This document shows positions 7,736 to 14,895 of a DNA stretch of 53,092 nt, piece by piece. This DNA comes from Planctomycetaceae bacterium (lineage in GTDB: Bacteria > Planctomycetota > Planctomycetia > Planctomycetales > Planctomycetaceae), in assembly GCA_018699955.1 (NCBI GenBank), contig JABISG010000007.1:1-53092 (forward strand), written 5' to 3'. Made by a program: the position numbers and the translations under genes. Below the pieces are notes generated by a model that saw only the letters and a list, made by a program, of their open reading frames with translations, did no database searches and was not told the DNA's origin. Within the stretch, counting starts at the first letter, position 1; every line of letters starts with the position of its first letter.

Positions 7736-9142
7736 ATGACGACGCCATCACACACTGGCCGATTTGAATTGGGCCGTCCGCTGTTGGTTTTATTTCTTGT
7801 TACCGCCAGCCTGGCCGCCACGGCACAAAGCGCCATCACCGCCGAACCTCAGTGGAAAGCCGGCGTTGCCCGTGCGATTATCACGCCGGAGAAACCGGTC
7901 TGGCTGGCAGGTTACGGCAGCAAGCGTGCGCCCGATGGACAGCTTCATGATCTGTGGATGAAAGCGCTCGCGTTGGAAGACACCGCAGGACGCCGTGTTG
8001 TCCTCATCACCAGCGACTTCCAGGGCGTTCCCAAGGTGATGAGCGATCCGGTCTTCGCGCAGTTGGAGAAGAAATACCAACTGCAGCGGCAACACGTGAT
8101 GTTCACGTTTTCGCACAACCACTGCGGGCCGCGGTTGGGCGACGACCTCGTCGATTACTATCCCGTCGATGAAGATCAGGTCAAACTCATCGAGGAATAC
8201 ACGGCCGAGATGATCGACCGCACTGTCGAGATGGTCGGTGAGGCGTTGAAGAATCTGGCCCCGGCCAAGCTCGCGCAAGGTGCAGGACATACCACGTTTG
8301 CCGTCAACCGCCGTAATAACAAAGAAGCCGATGTTCCGCGACTACGGAAAGAAGGCAAGCCGTTGAAGGGGCCGGTCGATCACTCGGTGCCGATCCTTAC
8401 CGTGACCCGGCCCGATGGAAAACTCGCAGCCGTCCTCTTTGGCTACGCCTGTCATCCGACCACGCTGAGCTTCACCAAATGGTGCGGCGATTACCCTGGC
8501 TTCGCGCAAATCGAAATCGAACGGCAACACCCCGGCGCAACGGCGATGTTCGTCAACACCTGCGGCGGCGATCAGAACCCGCTGCCGCGCCGCAAGGTCG
8601 AACTCTGCCAACATTATGGCCACATGCTGGCGGTCGCGGTCGAAGAGGCACTCGAAAAACCGTTGAAGCCGGTTTCGCCCGCTATCCGCACGGCGTTCGA
8701 GCAAATCGAACTTCCCTACCTGAAAGTGGCCGCCCGCGCGGATTTGAATGTCGCGGTGCAAAGCAGAAACGCCATCCGCAAACGCTGGGCGGCACGAATG
8801 CTTAGGAAACTCGATGCCGGCGAGACATTCCCCGCCGCGTATCCGTATCCCGTGCATGCGTGGCAGTTGGGTAATGAAATGCTCGTCATCGGCATGGGGG
8901 CCGAAACCGTCGTCGATTACGCGTTGCGTTTCAAAAAAGCGTTCGGCCCCGGCACGTGGGTTTGCGGCTACGCCGACGACATGATCTCCTACATTCCCTC
9001 CCGCCGCGTGTGGGAAGAAGGGGGTTACGAAGGCGGATCGAACCTCTACGAATACGGCCGCCCCGCCTACCGCTGGGCCGGTGATGTGGAGGAACGGATC
9101 GCGAGATCGGTGCAGAAGTTGGTGAAGCAGGTCAAGCAATAA
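7736..9142 (+). CDS. Neutral/alkaline ceramidase-like secreted hydrolase
   Basis: Secreted protein of 468 residues in the neutral/alkaline non-lysosomal ceramidase N-terminal domain family, widespread in Planctomycetota. An N-terminal hydrophobic leader (LLVLFLVTASLAATAQSA) is followed by WKAGVARAIITPEKPVWLAGYGS, which opens the family domain. Likely zinc-ligand regions are FSHNHCGPRLG and GYACHPTTL, with FVNTCGGDQNP following. True ceramidases hydrolyse the amide bond of ceramide. Many bacterial members lack the C-terminal domain, as here, and have unproven substrates, so ceramide specificity is not claimed. The ATG at 7736 has GGAG about 10 bp upstream. It is monocistronic by spacing, with a palindromic repeat right after the stop. 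Confidence 0.85.
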   Translation: MTTPSHTGRFELGRPLLVLFLVTASLAATAQSAITAEPQWKAGVARAIITPEKPVWLAGYGSKRAPDGQLHDLWMKALALEDTAGRRVVLITSDFQGVPKVMSDPVFAQLEKKYQLQRQHVMFTFSHNHCGPRLGDDLVDYYPVDEDQVKLIEEYTAEMIDRTVEMVGEALKNLAPAKLAQGAGHTTFAVNRRNNKEADVPRLRKEGKPLKGPVDHSVPILTVTRPDGKLAAVLFGYACHPTTLSFTKWCGDYPGFAQIEIERQHPGATAMFVNTCGGDQNPLPRRKVELCQHYGHMLAVAVEEALEKPLKPVSPAIRTAFEQIELPYLKVAARADLNVAVQSRNAIRKRWAARMLRKLDAGETFPAAYPYPVHAWQLGNEMLVIGMGAETVVDYALRFKKAFGPGTWVCGYADDMISYIPSRRVWEEGGYEGGSNLYEYGRPAYRWAGDVEERIARSVQKLVKQVKQ

Positions 9143-9150
9143 ATGAGCGA

Positions 9151-9241
9151 TGGGTGGCTGGGATCGACCGAAGGGAGCCCCCAGCGATCGCGCAGTCTGG
9201 GGGCTGCGTTCCGAAAACATCGCTTCGACCCCAGCCACCCA
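9151..9241. repeat. Nested palindromic intergenic repeat
   Basis: Outer arms TGGGTGGCTGGG (9151-9162) and CCCAGCCACCCA (9230-9241) are perfect reverse complements. Inside lie AGCCCCCAG (9176-9184) and CTGGGGGCT (9197-9205), also perfect. The nested arrangement starts 8 bp after the ceramidase-like stop. It can act as a transcript-end hairpin but lacks a T-run, so it is better described as a REP-like element. Confidence 0.8.
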
Positions 9242-9370
9242 CTGGTTCGACGGCACCGTCGCGTCGTTTGTCTTTCCCGCCAATTCCCGGTACAGTCGGC
9301 AACATCGAACGCACACCCGTTGAGTCGGACCGCGCGAACCAGCCCCTGATTACGTGAGATGGACTAACCT

Positions 9371-10672
9371 TTGAGCAGCGCGGAAGACTCAGATCTACAC
9401 GGCCGACACTCGTCCGATTCCCATCCGGGATCAAACGGTCTCATGTGGACCGTCTGGTTCACCTACGGTGCGTTCTACTTCTGCCGTACGAACATCTCGG
9501 CCGCTATTCCGGGGATGAAAGAAGCAGTTGTCGATGGCGGGATGGGTTTCACTGCGACGCAGTGTGCGTACTTCCTGAGTGCGACCAAAATCGCCTATGC
9601 GGCCGGTCAACTTATCAACGGCCAACTCTCCGAGCAATTCTCTCCAAGAAAAATGCTGGCAATCGGCATGTTCGGCACGGCGGCGCTGAACGTGCTGTTC
9701 GGCTTTGCGCCGGCCCTCTTCTTCTTCATTTTCATATGGGCATGCAACGGCTATTCCCAGTCGCTGGGGTGGACGCCGTGCGTCCGTGTGTTGGCAAACT
9801 GGTTTCCAGTTCAGCGGCGCGGAAGCGTTATTGGTTTCGTCGGCACCGGGTATCAGGTCTCGGCCGTTGCAACTTATGTGATCTCCGGCATGGCTGCCGA
9901 GATGCTCGGCTGGCGAGGAGCGCTTTTCGTTCCAGCCGGTGTTATGGTCGTCTCGGCGTTCATCATGCTGTTGTTCCTTGAGGAAAAGCCGGAACAGGAC
10001 GAATCATCCGCAACGCCATCTGGAATTCCGCGTCCTACCAACGATCCCCGCAATTCCACTGTCGATAACCTTTTGCTGACGGTCACCAATCCAAGGTTGT
10101 GGCTGCTCGGTATATCGCTCGGCTTGCTCAATGCTTGCCGTTACGGATTCCTCGATTGGGGCCTGACCCATCTCACGGAAGTCCAGGAGACAGGTGTCGG
10201 CAAGGCTGCATTGAAATACGCGGTGCTGCCGGTTGGTGCGATCGCAGGTTCGTACGTCGCCGGCTGGGCAACCGATCGGTTTTTTGGCAGTCGCCGCGCA
10301 CCGGTAGCAGTGATTCTGCTTGTCGCCCTTGGCGTGTTGACTCTTGCCTATGACTCAGTCTCCAGGACGAGCGTACCGGCGACGATGTTTTTGCTCGTTC
10401 TGATCGGATTCTGCATTTACGGACCGCAGGTTCTGCTGGTCGGTACCGCGCCGGCCGACCTTGCGCGCAAGGGAACATCGGCAGCGGCCGCCGGATTCGT
10501 TAACTGTTTGGGTTACATCGGAGCGGCATCGGGCGACTATTTTACCGGACGATCGCTCGACGCAAACGGATGGGAGAAAACCATCTACCTGTGGGCGGCT
10601 TGGGCGCTTGCCGCCGCCGTTGCGGCCGGGCTACTGTGGGGCGCGACGGCCGTCGATCACAAAGAAAATTAA
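9371..10672 (+). CDS. MFS transporter, organophosphate:phosphate antiporter-like
   Basis: Inner-membrane transporter of the major facilitator superfamily, 433 residues with about 12 hydrophobic helices. Its sequence style matches the OPA group (GlpT/UhpT/UhpC): an early YGAFYFCRTNISAAIPGMKE, the 'NGYSQSLGWTPCVRVLANWF' block before the loop, and RRGSVIGFVGTGYQ. OPA members exchange glycerol-3-phosphate or sugar phosphates for phosphate; a receptor-like role as in UhpC is also possible. The start is a TTG at 9371, since an upstream ATG in the other frame meets a stop at once. It is followed by a nucleotidyltransferase and a MetE-like gene on the same strand, separated by short hairpin-bearing spacers. 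An organophosphate uptake or recycling theme is plausible but inferred. Confidence 0.82.
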   Translation: MSSAEDSDLHGRHSSDSHPGSNGLMWTVWFTYGAFYFCRTNISAAIPGMKEAVVDGGMGFTATQCAYFLSATKIAYAAGQLINGQLSEQFSPRKMLAIGMFGTAALNVLFGFAPALFFFIFIWACNGYSQSLGWTPCVRVLANWFPVQRRGSVIGFVGTGYQVSAVATYVISGMAAEMLGWRGALFVPAGVMVVSAFIMLLFLEEKPEQDESSATPSGIPRPTNDPRNSTVDNLLLTVTNPRLWLLGISLGLLNACRYGFLDWGLTHLTEVQETGVGKAALKYAVLPVGAIAGSYVAGWATDRFFGSRRAPVAVILLVALGVLTLAYDSVSRTSVPATMFLLVLIGFCIYGPQVLLVGTAPADLARKGTSAAAAGFVNCLGYIGAASGDYFTGRSLDANGWEKTIYLWAAWALAAAVAAGLLWGATAVDHKEN

Positions 10673-10690
10673 ACGAACCAGCCCGCAGCT

Positions 10691-10722
10691 CAAGCGAGGG
10701 TCAACGCGTAAACCCTTGCTTG
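10691..10722. repeat. Short palindromic repeat between transporter and nucleotidyltransferase
   Basis: CAAGCGAGGGT (10691-10701) pairs with AACCCTTGCTTG (10711-10722) with one mismatch, around a loop of about 9 nt. No T-run follows, so it is more like an interspersed palindrome than a terminator, and transcription may continue into the next gene. Confidence 0.6.
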
Positions 10723-10753
10723 CGCGGCGGACTGATATAGGAGAATGAGAACT

Positions 10754-11506
10754 ATGCGAGCAATCATCATCGGCGCGGGGCGCGGAAGTCGCCTGATGCC
10801 GACCACTGCCGACACACCGAAGTGCTTCGCCGAAGTGCAGGGGAAACGAATTCTCGATTGGACAGTCGACGCCTTTCAGCAAAACGGCATCGACGACATC
10901 GCCTTCATAGGCGGTTACCGCATCGAATCGGTGCAGGAGAACTACTCGCAGTTCACGTTTCGCCATAACGACAACTGGGAAAACAATAACATTCTCGCGT
11001 CGCTGTTCTATGCCGAGGACCTGATGGACGAGCCGTTCATCTGCTGCTATTCCGATATTCTGTTTACGCCGGAATTAGTCAGCGGCATGATGGACAACAC
11101 CGACGACGACATCGCGCTCTCAGTCGATACCGATTGGCTCAAGCGCTACACCCACCGCACACAGCACCCCTCCGACGATGCCGAAAAAGTGACCGTCGCG
11201 AATGGTGTGGTCACGCGAGTTCATCGTGGGATTGCCGAAGGCGATGCGCACGGCGAATACACGGGCGTCGCCCGCTTCTCCATTGATGGCGCACAACAAC
11301 TGCGCGAACACTATCATCGACGACGAGAAGAATTCGCCGGCCAACCGTTCCGCGAAGCAAAGGTTTTTGAAAAGGCCTACTTCATTCACCTACTGCAAGA
11401 TCAGATTGAGGCCGGCCAGCGAATGGTCCACGTCGATTCCCCCGGCGGATACATCGAAATCGACACGCAAGAAGATTTTGAATACGCCCGCAACAATTGG
11501 TCTTAA
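10754..11506 (+). CDS. Sugar/choline-phosphate-type nucleotidyltransferase
   Basis: NTP transferase of about 250 residues that should couple an NTP with a small phosphorylated substrate and release pyrophosphate. The N-terminus RAIIIGAGRGSRLMPTT is the nucleotide-binding signature (GxGxRL), followed by PKCFAEVQGKRILDW with the conserved Lys. CCYSDILF supplies the metal-binding Asp, and GGYIEIDTQEDFEYA near the end resembles phosphocholine and phosphonate cytidylyltransferases (LicC/PntC type). The natural substrate is unknown. The ATG at 10754 is preferred over one at 10745 because GGAG is at workable distance only for the former. Placement after an OPA-type transporter suggests that the substrate might be an imported organophosphate. 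Confidence 0.82.
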   Translation: MRAIIIGAGRGSRLMPTTADTPKCFAEVQGKRILDWTVDAFQQNGIDDIAFIGGYRIESVQENYSQFTFRHNDNWENNNILASLFYAEDLMDEPFICCYSDILFTPELVSGMMDNTDDDIALSVDTDWLKRYTHRTQHPSDDAEKVTVANGVVTRVHRGIAEGDAHGEYTGVARFSIDGAQQLREHYHRRREEFAGQPFREAKVFEKAYFIHLLQDQIEAGQRMVHVDSPGGYIEIDTQEDFEYARNNWS

Positions 11507-11528
11507 ACCAAATCAACGTCCCCAAAGA

Positions 11529-11548
11529 CCACGGGCTGCGGCCCGTGG
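11529..11548. repeat. Perfect 8-bp-stem hairpin
   Basis: CCACGGGC, loop TGCG, GCCCGTGG: a perfect short palindrome between the nucleotidyltransferase stop and the MetE-like gene. It has no T-run and probably belongs to the palindromic repeat set of this genome. Confidence 0.6.
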
Positions 11549-11584
11549 GTCCGAACGACTCCCACTCCACATCGGAGCTACCGC

Positions 11585-12652
11585 ATGCCATCCCTCCCGC
11601 TCTTCCCCACGTCGGTCGTCGGCTCGATGCCGCGGCCCGATTATGTCAAAGACCTGATCTCCGACGACTTCGATGTCTCGGACGAACAATATAGCCATCG
11701 GATGGAGTCGGCTGTCCGCTCGGTTGTCGCGCTGCAGGAATGTGCCGGAATCGACGTGTTGACCGACGGCGAATGGTGGCGGAAGTCCTACATTGGTGTG
11801 ATTGCCGAACTCGCCCACGGATTTCAACTCAGCCTCAATCCGGCCGACGGCCGCCCCTGGACAATCGTCGTCGATAAACTCGCTCCGAAGAACCCCGGAT
11901 TCATTGCCCGCGAAGTCACGTTTCTGAAACAGATCACGTCGCGGAACATCAAGGCGACGTTGCCGGCACCCGCGTTACTTGGCGAACGCATGTGGGACCC
12001 CGTGCTTTCGTCGGCCGCGTATCCAACCCGCGAAGACTTCATTCGCGACTGCGTTCCCATTCTGCGCCGGGAAATTGAATTGCTGAAAGAGGAAGGTGTG
12101 GAAATTGTGCAGATCGATGATCCGCATCTTTGTTTGTTCGTCGATCCGGATGTGCGGGCGAAATATGACGACGCCGACGTGGCCGCCGATTTCGCCGTCG
12201 ATATGACCAACCAGATGGTGGATGGCATCGAAGACGTCAAGCTGGCCGTGCATCTGTGCCGTCGCGCCGGAGCGCGGGTCCGCGGCGATGAGCAGCATCA
12301 GGGCGGTTACGATCCCATCATCCGGCAACTCAACAAGTTGAAGGTGAACCATCTCACGATGGAATTCACAACGCCCGGTGTCGGCGACATGGCCGTGTTT
12401 TCCAAGCTCCGCGAAGATTTTGAAATCGGGCTGGGTTGCGTCAATTGCCAACCGGGCGAAATCGATTCGGCCGACTCCATCGTCAGCCGCGTCGAACAGG
12501 CGCTCAAGTACCTCGCCCCCGAACGGATCACGCTGAACCCCGATTGCGGTTTCGCGCCCGGTTCAGCCGCCGTTGTCAGCATCGACGAAGTTTATACGAA
12601 ACTCAAAAACGAGGTCGAAGCCGCCCAGCGGTTGCGCGAGAAATACAGCTAA
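11585..12652 (+). CDS. Short MetE-like zinc methyltransferase
   Basis: Cobalamin-independent methionine synthase catalytic-domain protein, 355 residues, lacking the N-terminal half of full MetE (about 750 residues). It retains the zinc ligands: HLC (His223, Cys225) and DCGF (Cys321). The opening FPTSVVGSMPRP and the LNPDCGFAPGS block are family hallmarks. Single-domain members transfer methyl groups to thiols from donors other than folate polyglutamate, or act on methylated compounds; the donor here is not known. The ATG at 11585 has GGAG upstream. It converges with the EamA transporter gene across 13 bp, and its upstream neighbours on the same strand are the nucleotidyltransferase and the OPA-type transporter. 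Confidence 0.85.
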   Translation: MPSLPLFPTSVVGSMPRPDYVKDLISDDFDVSDEQYSHRMESAVRSVVALQECAGIDVLTDGEWWRKSYIGVIAELAHGFQLSLNPADGRPWTIVVDKLAPKNPGFIAREVTFLKQITSRNIKATLPAPALLGERMWDPVLSSAAYPTREDFIRDCVPILRREIELLKEEGVEIVQIDDPHLCLFVDPDVRAKYDDADVAADFAVDMTNQMVDGIEDVKLAVHLCRRAGARVRGDEQHQGGYDPIIRQLNKLKVNHLTMEFTTPGVGDMAVFSKLREDFEIGLGCVNCQPGEIDSADSIVSRVEQALKYLAPERITLNPDCGFAPGSAAVVSIDEVYTKLKNEVEAAQRLREKYS

Positions 12653-12665
12653 CCCGGTGATCCCG

Positions 12666-13589
12666 TCAGCCCAATGCCAAGGCGATCACCCCGCAGACCA
12701 TCAGGCCGGCGGCGAACAGTCGGCGGCTCGTGTGTCGTTCGTTTAACAGCCGCGCTCCGAGCAATGCGCCAAGCAGAATGCTGATTTCCCGGGCCGGTGC
12801 CACGTAACTCAACGGCGTGAAGACCATCGCTGTGAGAATCAGAATGTAAGAGGCCGGTGCGAGAATCGCCACGCCGAGCGCCTCGCGCCAGTGATCGCGC
12901 CAGACGCGGCGAATGGTTTCTCGTTTTCGTATCGCATGCGGCGTCAGCATAAGACACACGCCGAAGTTTGCGAATAACTCCAGTAACACGGGCGAGACCG
13001 GTTTGGCTTGCACGCCAAATTGTGCGAACAGTTCTGCCAGCGCGGGGGGGACTGAATCCGGGCTGACGGCGCACTTATCCCACAGGCTGTAGGAAGCAAT
13101 GCACACGCCGCACAGCAGCCCCCACATTATCGCCGGCCGCAAGCCGCTTGAGCCCGATGTTTTGGGGACGCTGCCGAACGTCAGCAGAAATACGCCCGCC
13201 ACAACCAGCACGACGCCGAGAATGGCCAACCCCGTCGGCTGCTCATTCAAGATGAGAATCGCCAGCGCGGTCGAAAGCGCAGGCCCCGTGCCCCGCGCCA
13301 GCGGGTAAACGACCGACAAGTCTCCAACGGCGTAGCCTCGTTGCAGCACCACGAAGTACAGCAGATGCAGCAGCGCCGTTCCCGCCATGAAAATCCAGGC
13401 GGCCCATCCCAGTTCCGGCTGCTGAAAGATGACAATTGCAATCGCAATCGGACCCAAAATAACCGACGAACAGGCAGTAAACAGCCACACGAAAACGGCG
13501 CCACTTCGACTGGCCCGTTTTGCCAGCAGATTCCACACGGCGTGGAAGCATGCGGCCGTCAGAATCAATCCAATCGCGTAGCCGTTCAA
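12666..13589 (-). CDS. EamA (DMT superfamily) transporter
   Basis: Inner-membrane protein of 307 residues with ten predicted helices in two EamA repeats. The first repeat begins AIGLILTAACFHAVWNLLAKR and the second around WGLLCGVCIASYSLWDK; VVYPLARGTGPALS is a typical mid-protein EamA block. Members export or import small metabolites such as amino acids or nucleotide precursors; the substrate cannot be read here. The start is TTG at 13589: no ATG lies upstream before an in-frame stop, and the sequence after it matches the normal N-terminus of the family. It is convergent with the MetE-like gene. Confidence 0.82.
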   Translation of the reverse strand: MNGYAIGLILTAACFHAVWNLLAKRASRSGAVFVWLFTACSSVILGPIAIAIVIFQQPELGWAAWIFMAGTALLHLLYFVVLQRGYAVGDLSVVYPLARGTGPALSTALAILILNEQPTGLAILGVVLVVAGVFLLTFGSVPKTSGSSGLRPAIMWGLLCGVCIASYSLWDKCAVSPDSVPPALAELFAQFGVQAKPVSPVLLELFANFGVCLMLTPHAIRKRETIRRVWRDHWREALGVAILAPASYILILTAMVFTPLSYVAPAREISILLGALLGARLLNERHTSRRLFAAGLMVCGVIALALG

Positions 13590-13676
13590 GTCTGCGTCTG
13601 AGTCCTATTGAGTGTTCGGCGTGAGGTTTCGGCGGCGGCGCAGCAACCTCATGTTCCGGGGGACAAACCATCCCGC

Positions 13677-14042
13677 TCAGTCGTCCAACTCCCAGATGCC
13701 GTGTCCCTTGTACTCCAATTCGTACTTCCGCACACCCCACGGCGTATATTCGCGAACCTTGATTTCGTTCCGCTTATAACGCACGGAGGTTCGAAAGGCA
13801 GGCGGTGGATAGTAGGCGACCGGCGGCGGGTAATACACAACCGGCGGCGGATAGTAAACCGGGCGATGCACGATGATCGGTGCCGGCGGCGGGTAGTACA
13901 CGGGACGAACAACGTGAACCGGCGGAGCGACGTAAACCACCGGCGGTGCATAATAGTAGCCCCCGTCCGCAACCGCTGTGTTGTCCATTCCCGCTGCCGA
14001 AACGATGGTTCCCGCAGCCATTGCCAATAGCAAACTTCTCAT
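13677..14042 (-). CDS. Secreted YYPPP-repeat protein
   Basis: 121-residue exported protein with a signal peptide (MRSLLLAMAAGTIVSAAG) and a Pro/Tyr/Val-rich low-complexity region from about residue 28 to 82. That region repeats (V/A)YYPPP(V/A) units several times (PVYYPPPAP, PVYYPPPVV, VAYYPPPAF). The C-terminus is charged and ordered looking (KRNEIKVREYTPWGVRKYEL). The extended proline-rich stretch suggests a surface or cell-envelope structural role; Tyr could allow cross-linking, but that is speculation. An AAGGAGAGCGACC leader precedes the ATG. The GC-rich repeat unit is codon-level and not a DNA mobile element. Confidence 0.78.
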   Translation of the reverse strand: MRSLLLAMAAGTIVSAAGMDNTAVADGGYYYAPPVVYVAPPVHVVRPVYYPPPAPIIVHRPVYYPPPVVYYPPPVAYYPPPAFRTSVRYKRNEIKVREYTPWGVRKYELEYKGHGIWELDD

Positions 14043-14193
14043 GGTCGCTCTCCTTCAGTCGATGATCTCGTACCGTGTACAAGCGGCTGGAAATCGTCCT
14101 GAAGTCATCAGCCCCCAGACCGCCCATTGTACCGACGTGCGGCCGAAAGAACAGCGTTGTATTTGGAATTTGACGGAGGGCGGAGATGATTGA

Positions 14194-14817
14194 TTATGGG
14201 CTGTAGAGGGTCACAAAATTGATAACGACGTTTGGCAATGCTTGTTGAAGCGACTCCACCTCATCGTCTGTGATCTGTGGGCTGTCGATCTCCAATTCAC
14301 GAAGTTGTTTCAGAGCGATTAGACACTTCAGTCCCTTGCCAGTCACATTCGTGTTGCTTAACCACAAGAGTTGAAGACTTGTCAGACCACGGAGATGTTT
14401 CAACCCATGATCGCTGATTTGAGTGTCATTGAGAATCAACTGCTGAAGATTTGTCAGGCCGGTCAGATGCCGCAAACCGTCATCCGTGATGTCTGCGCCA
14501 CCGAGATACAAGGATTCAACACTGGTCAGGCTGGAAACGTATTGCAACGTGTTGTCAGTGGCTTTGTAGCCTCCACCAGTTTTTACCGTATACCGAAGAT
14601 CGACCGCTTCGACACGTTCAAAATTAATGCCCCACCGGCTTAACCATTGCGGGCCGGTTTCTCTATAGTAGACGGCACCACCCAGCCGCTCAATTTCCTC
14701 AATCGCCCTGTGCCGTTGGTAGGCAGGATATGCAACAAGCCACCCGACCACGGCAAACAAAACCACCACGCCAAGAGCGATCTTCCAGCGTCGTCGGGAT
14801 GGTTTGGGTTCGGTCAC
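14194..14817 (-). CDS. Membrane-anchored leucine-rich repeat protein
   Basis: 207 residues with one N-terminal TM segment (ALGVVVLFAVVGWLVAYPAY) and at least four leucine-rich repeats of the ~24-residue bacterial type. Units include LYLGGADITDDGLRHL, LILNDTQISDHGLKHL, LWLSNTNVTGKGLKCL and LEIDSPQITDDEVESL. The topology puts a short cytoplasmic N-terminus in and the LRR domain outside. LRRs bind proteins, so a docking role is plausible, with partner unknown. The start appears to be GTG at 14817. The gene lies 78 bp downstream of the hybrid kinase on the same strand and might be read with it, though the kinase operon is self-contained. Confidence 0.8.
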   Translation of the reverse strand: MTEPKPSRRRWKIALGVVVLFAVVGWLVAYPAYQRHRAIEEIERLGGAVYYRETGPQWLSRWGINFERVEAVDLRYTVKTGGGYKATDNTLQYVSSLTSVESLYLGGADITDDGLRHLTGLTNLQQLILNDTQISDHGLKHLRGLTSLQLLWLSNTNVTGKGLKCLIALKQLRELEIDSPQITDDEVESLQQALPNVVINFVTLYSP

Positions 14818-14895
14818 CGGTCAATTCCACTGGGGTGGGAACTTGCGTTACATCGTCCAAAACAGGCCCGCGCTGCGCACGCCTCACGGCCGCGA

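Noticed and set aside
13800..13900. Short regularly repeated DNA that might suggest a CRISPR array
   Set aside because: The repeats are codon repeats of YYPPP inside a coding frame, without unique spacers.
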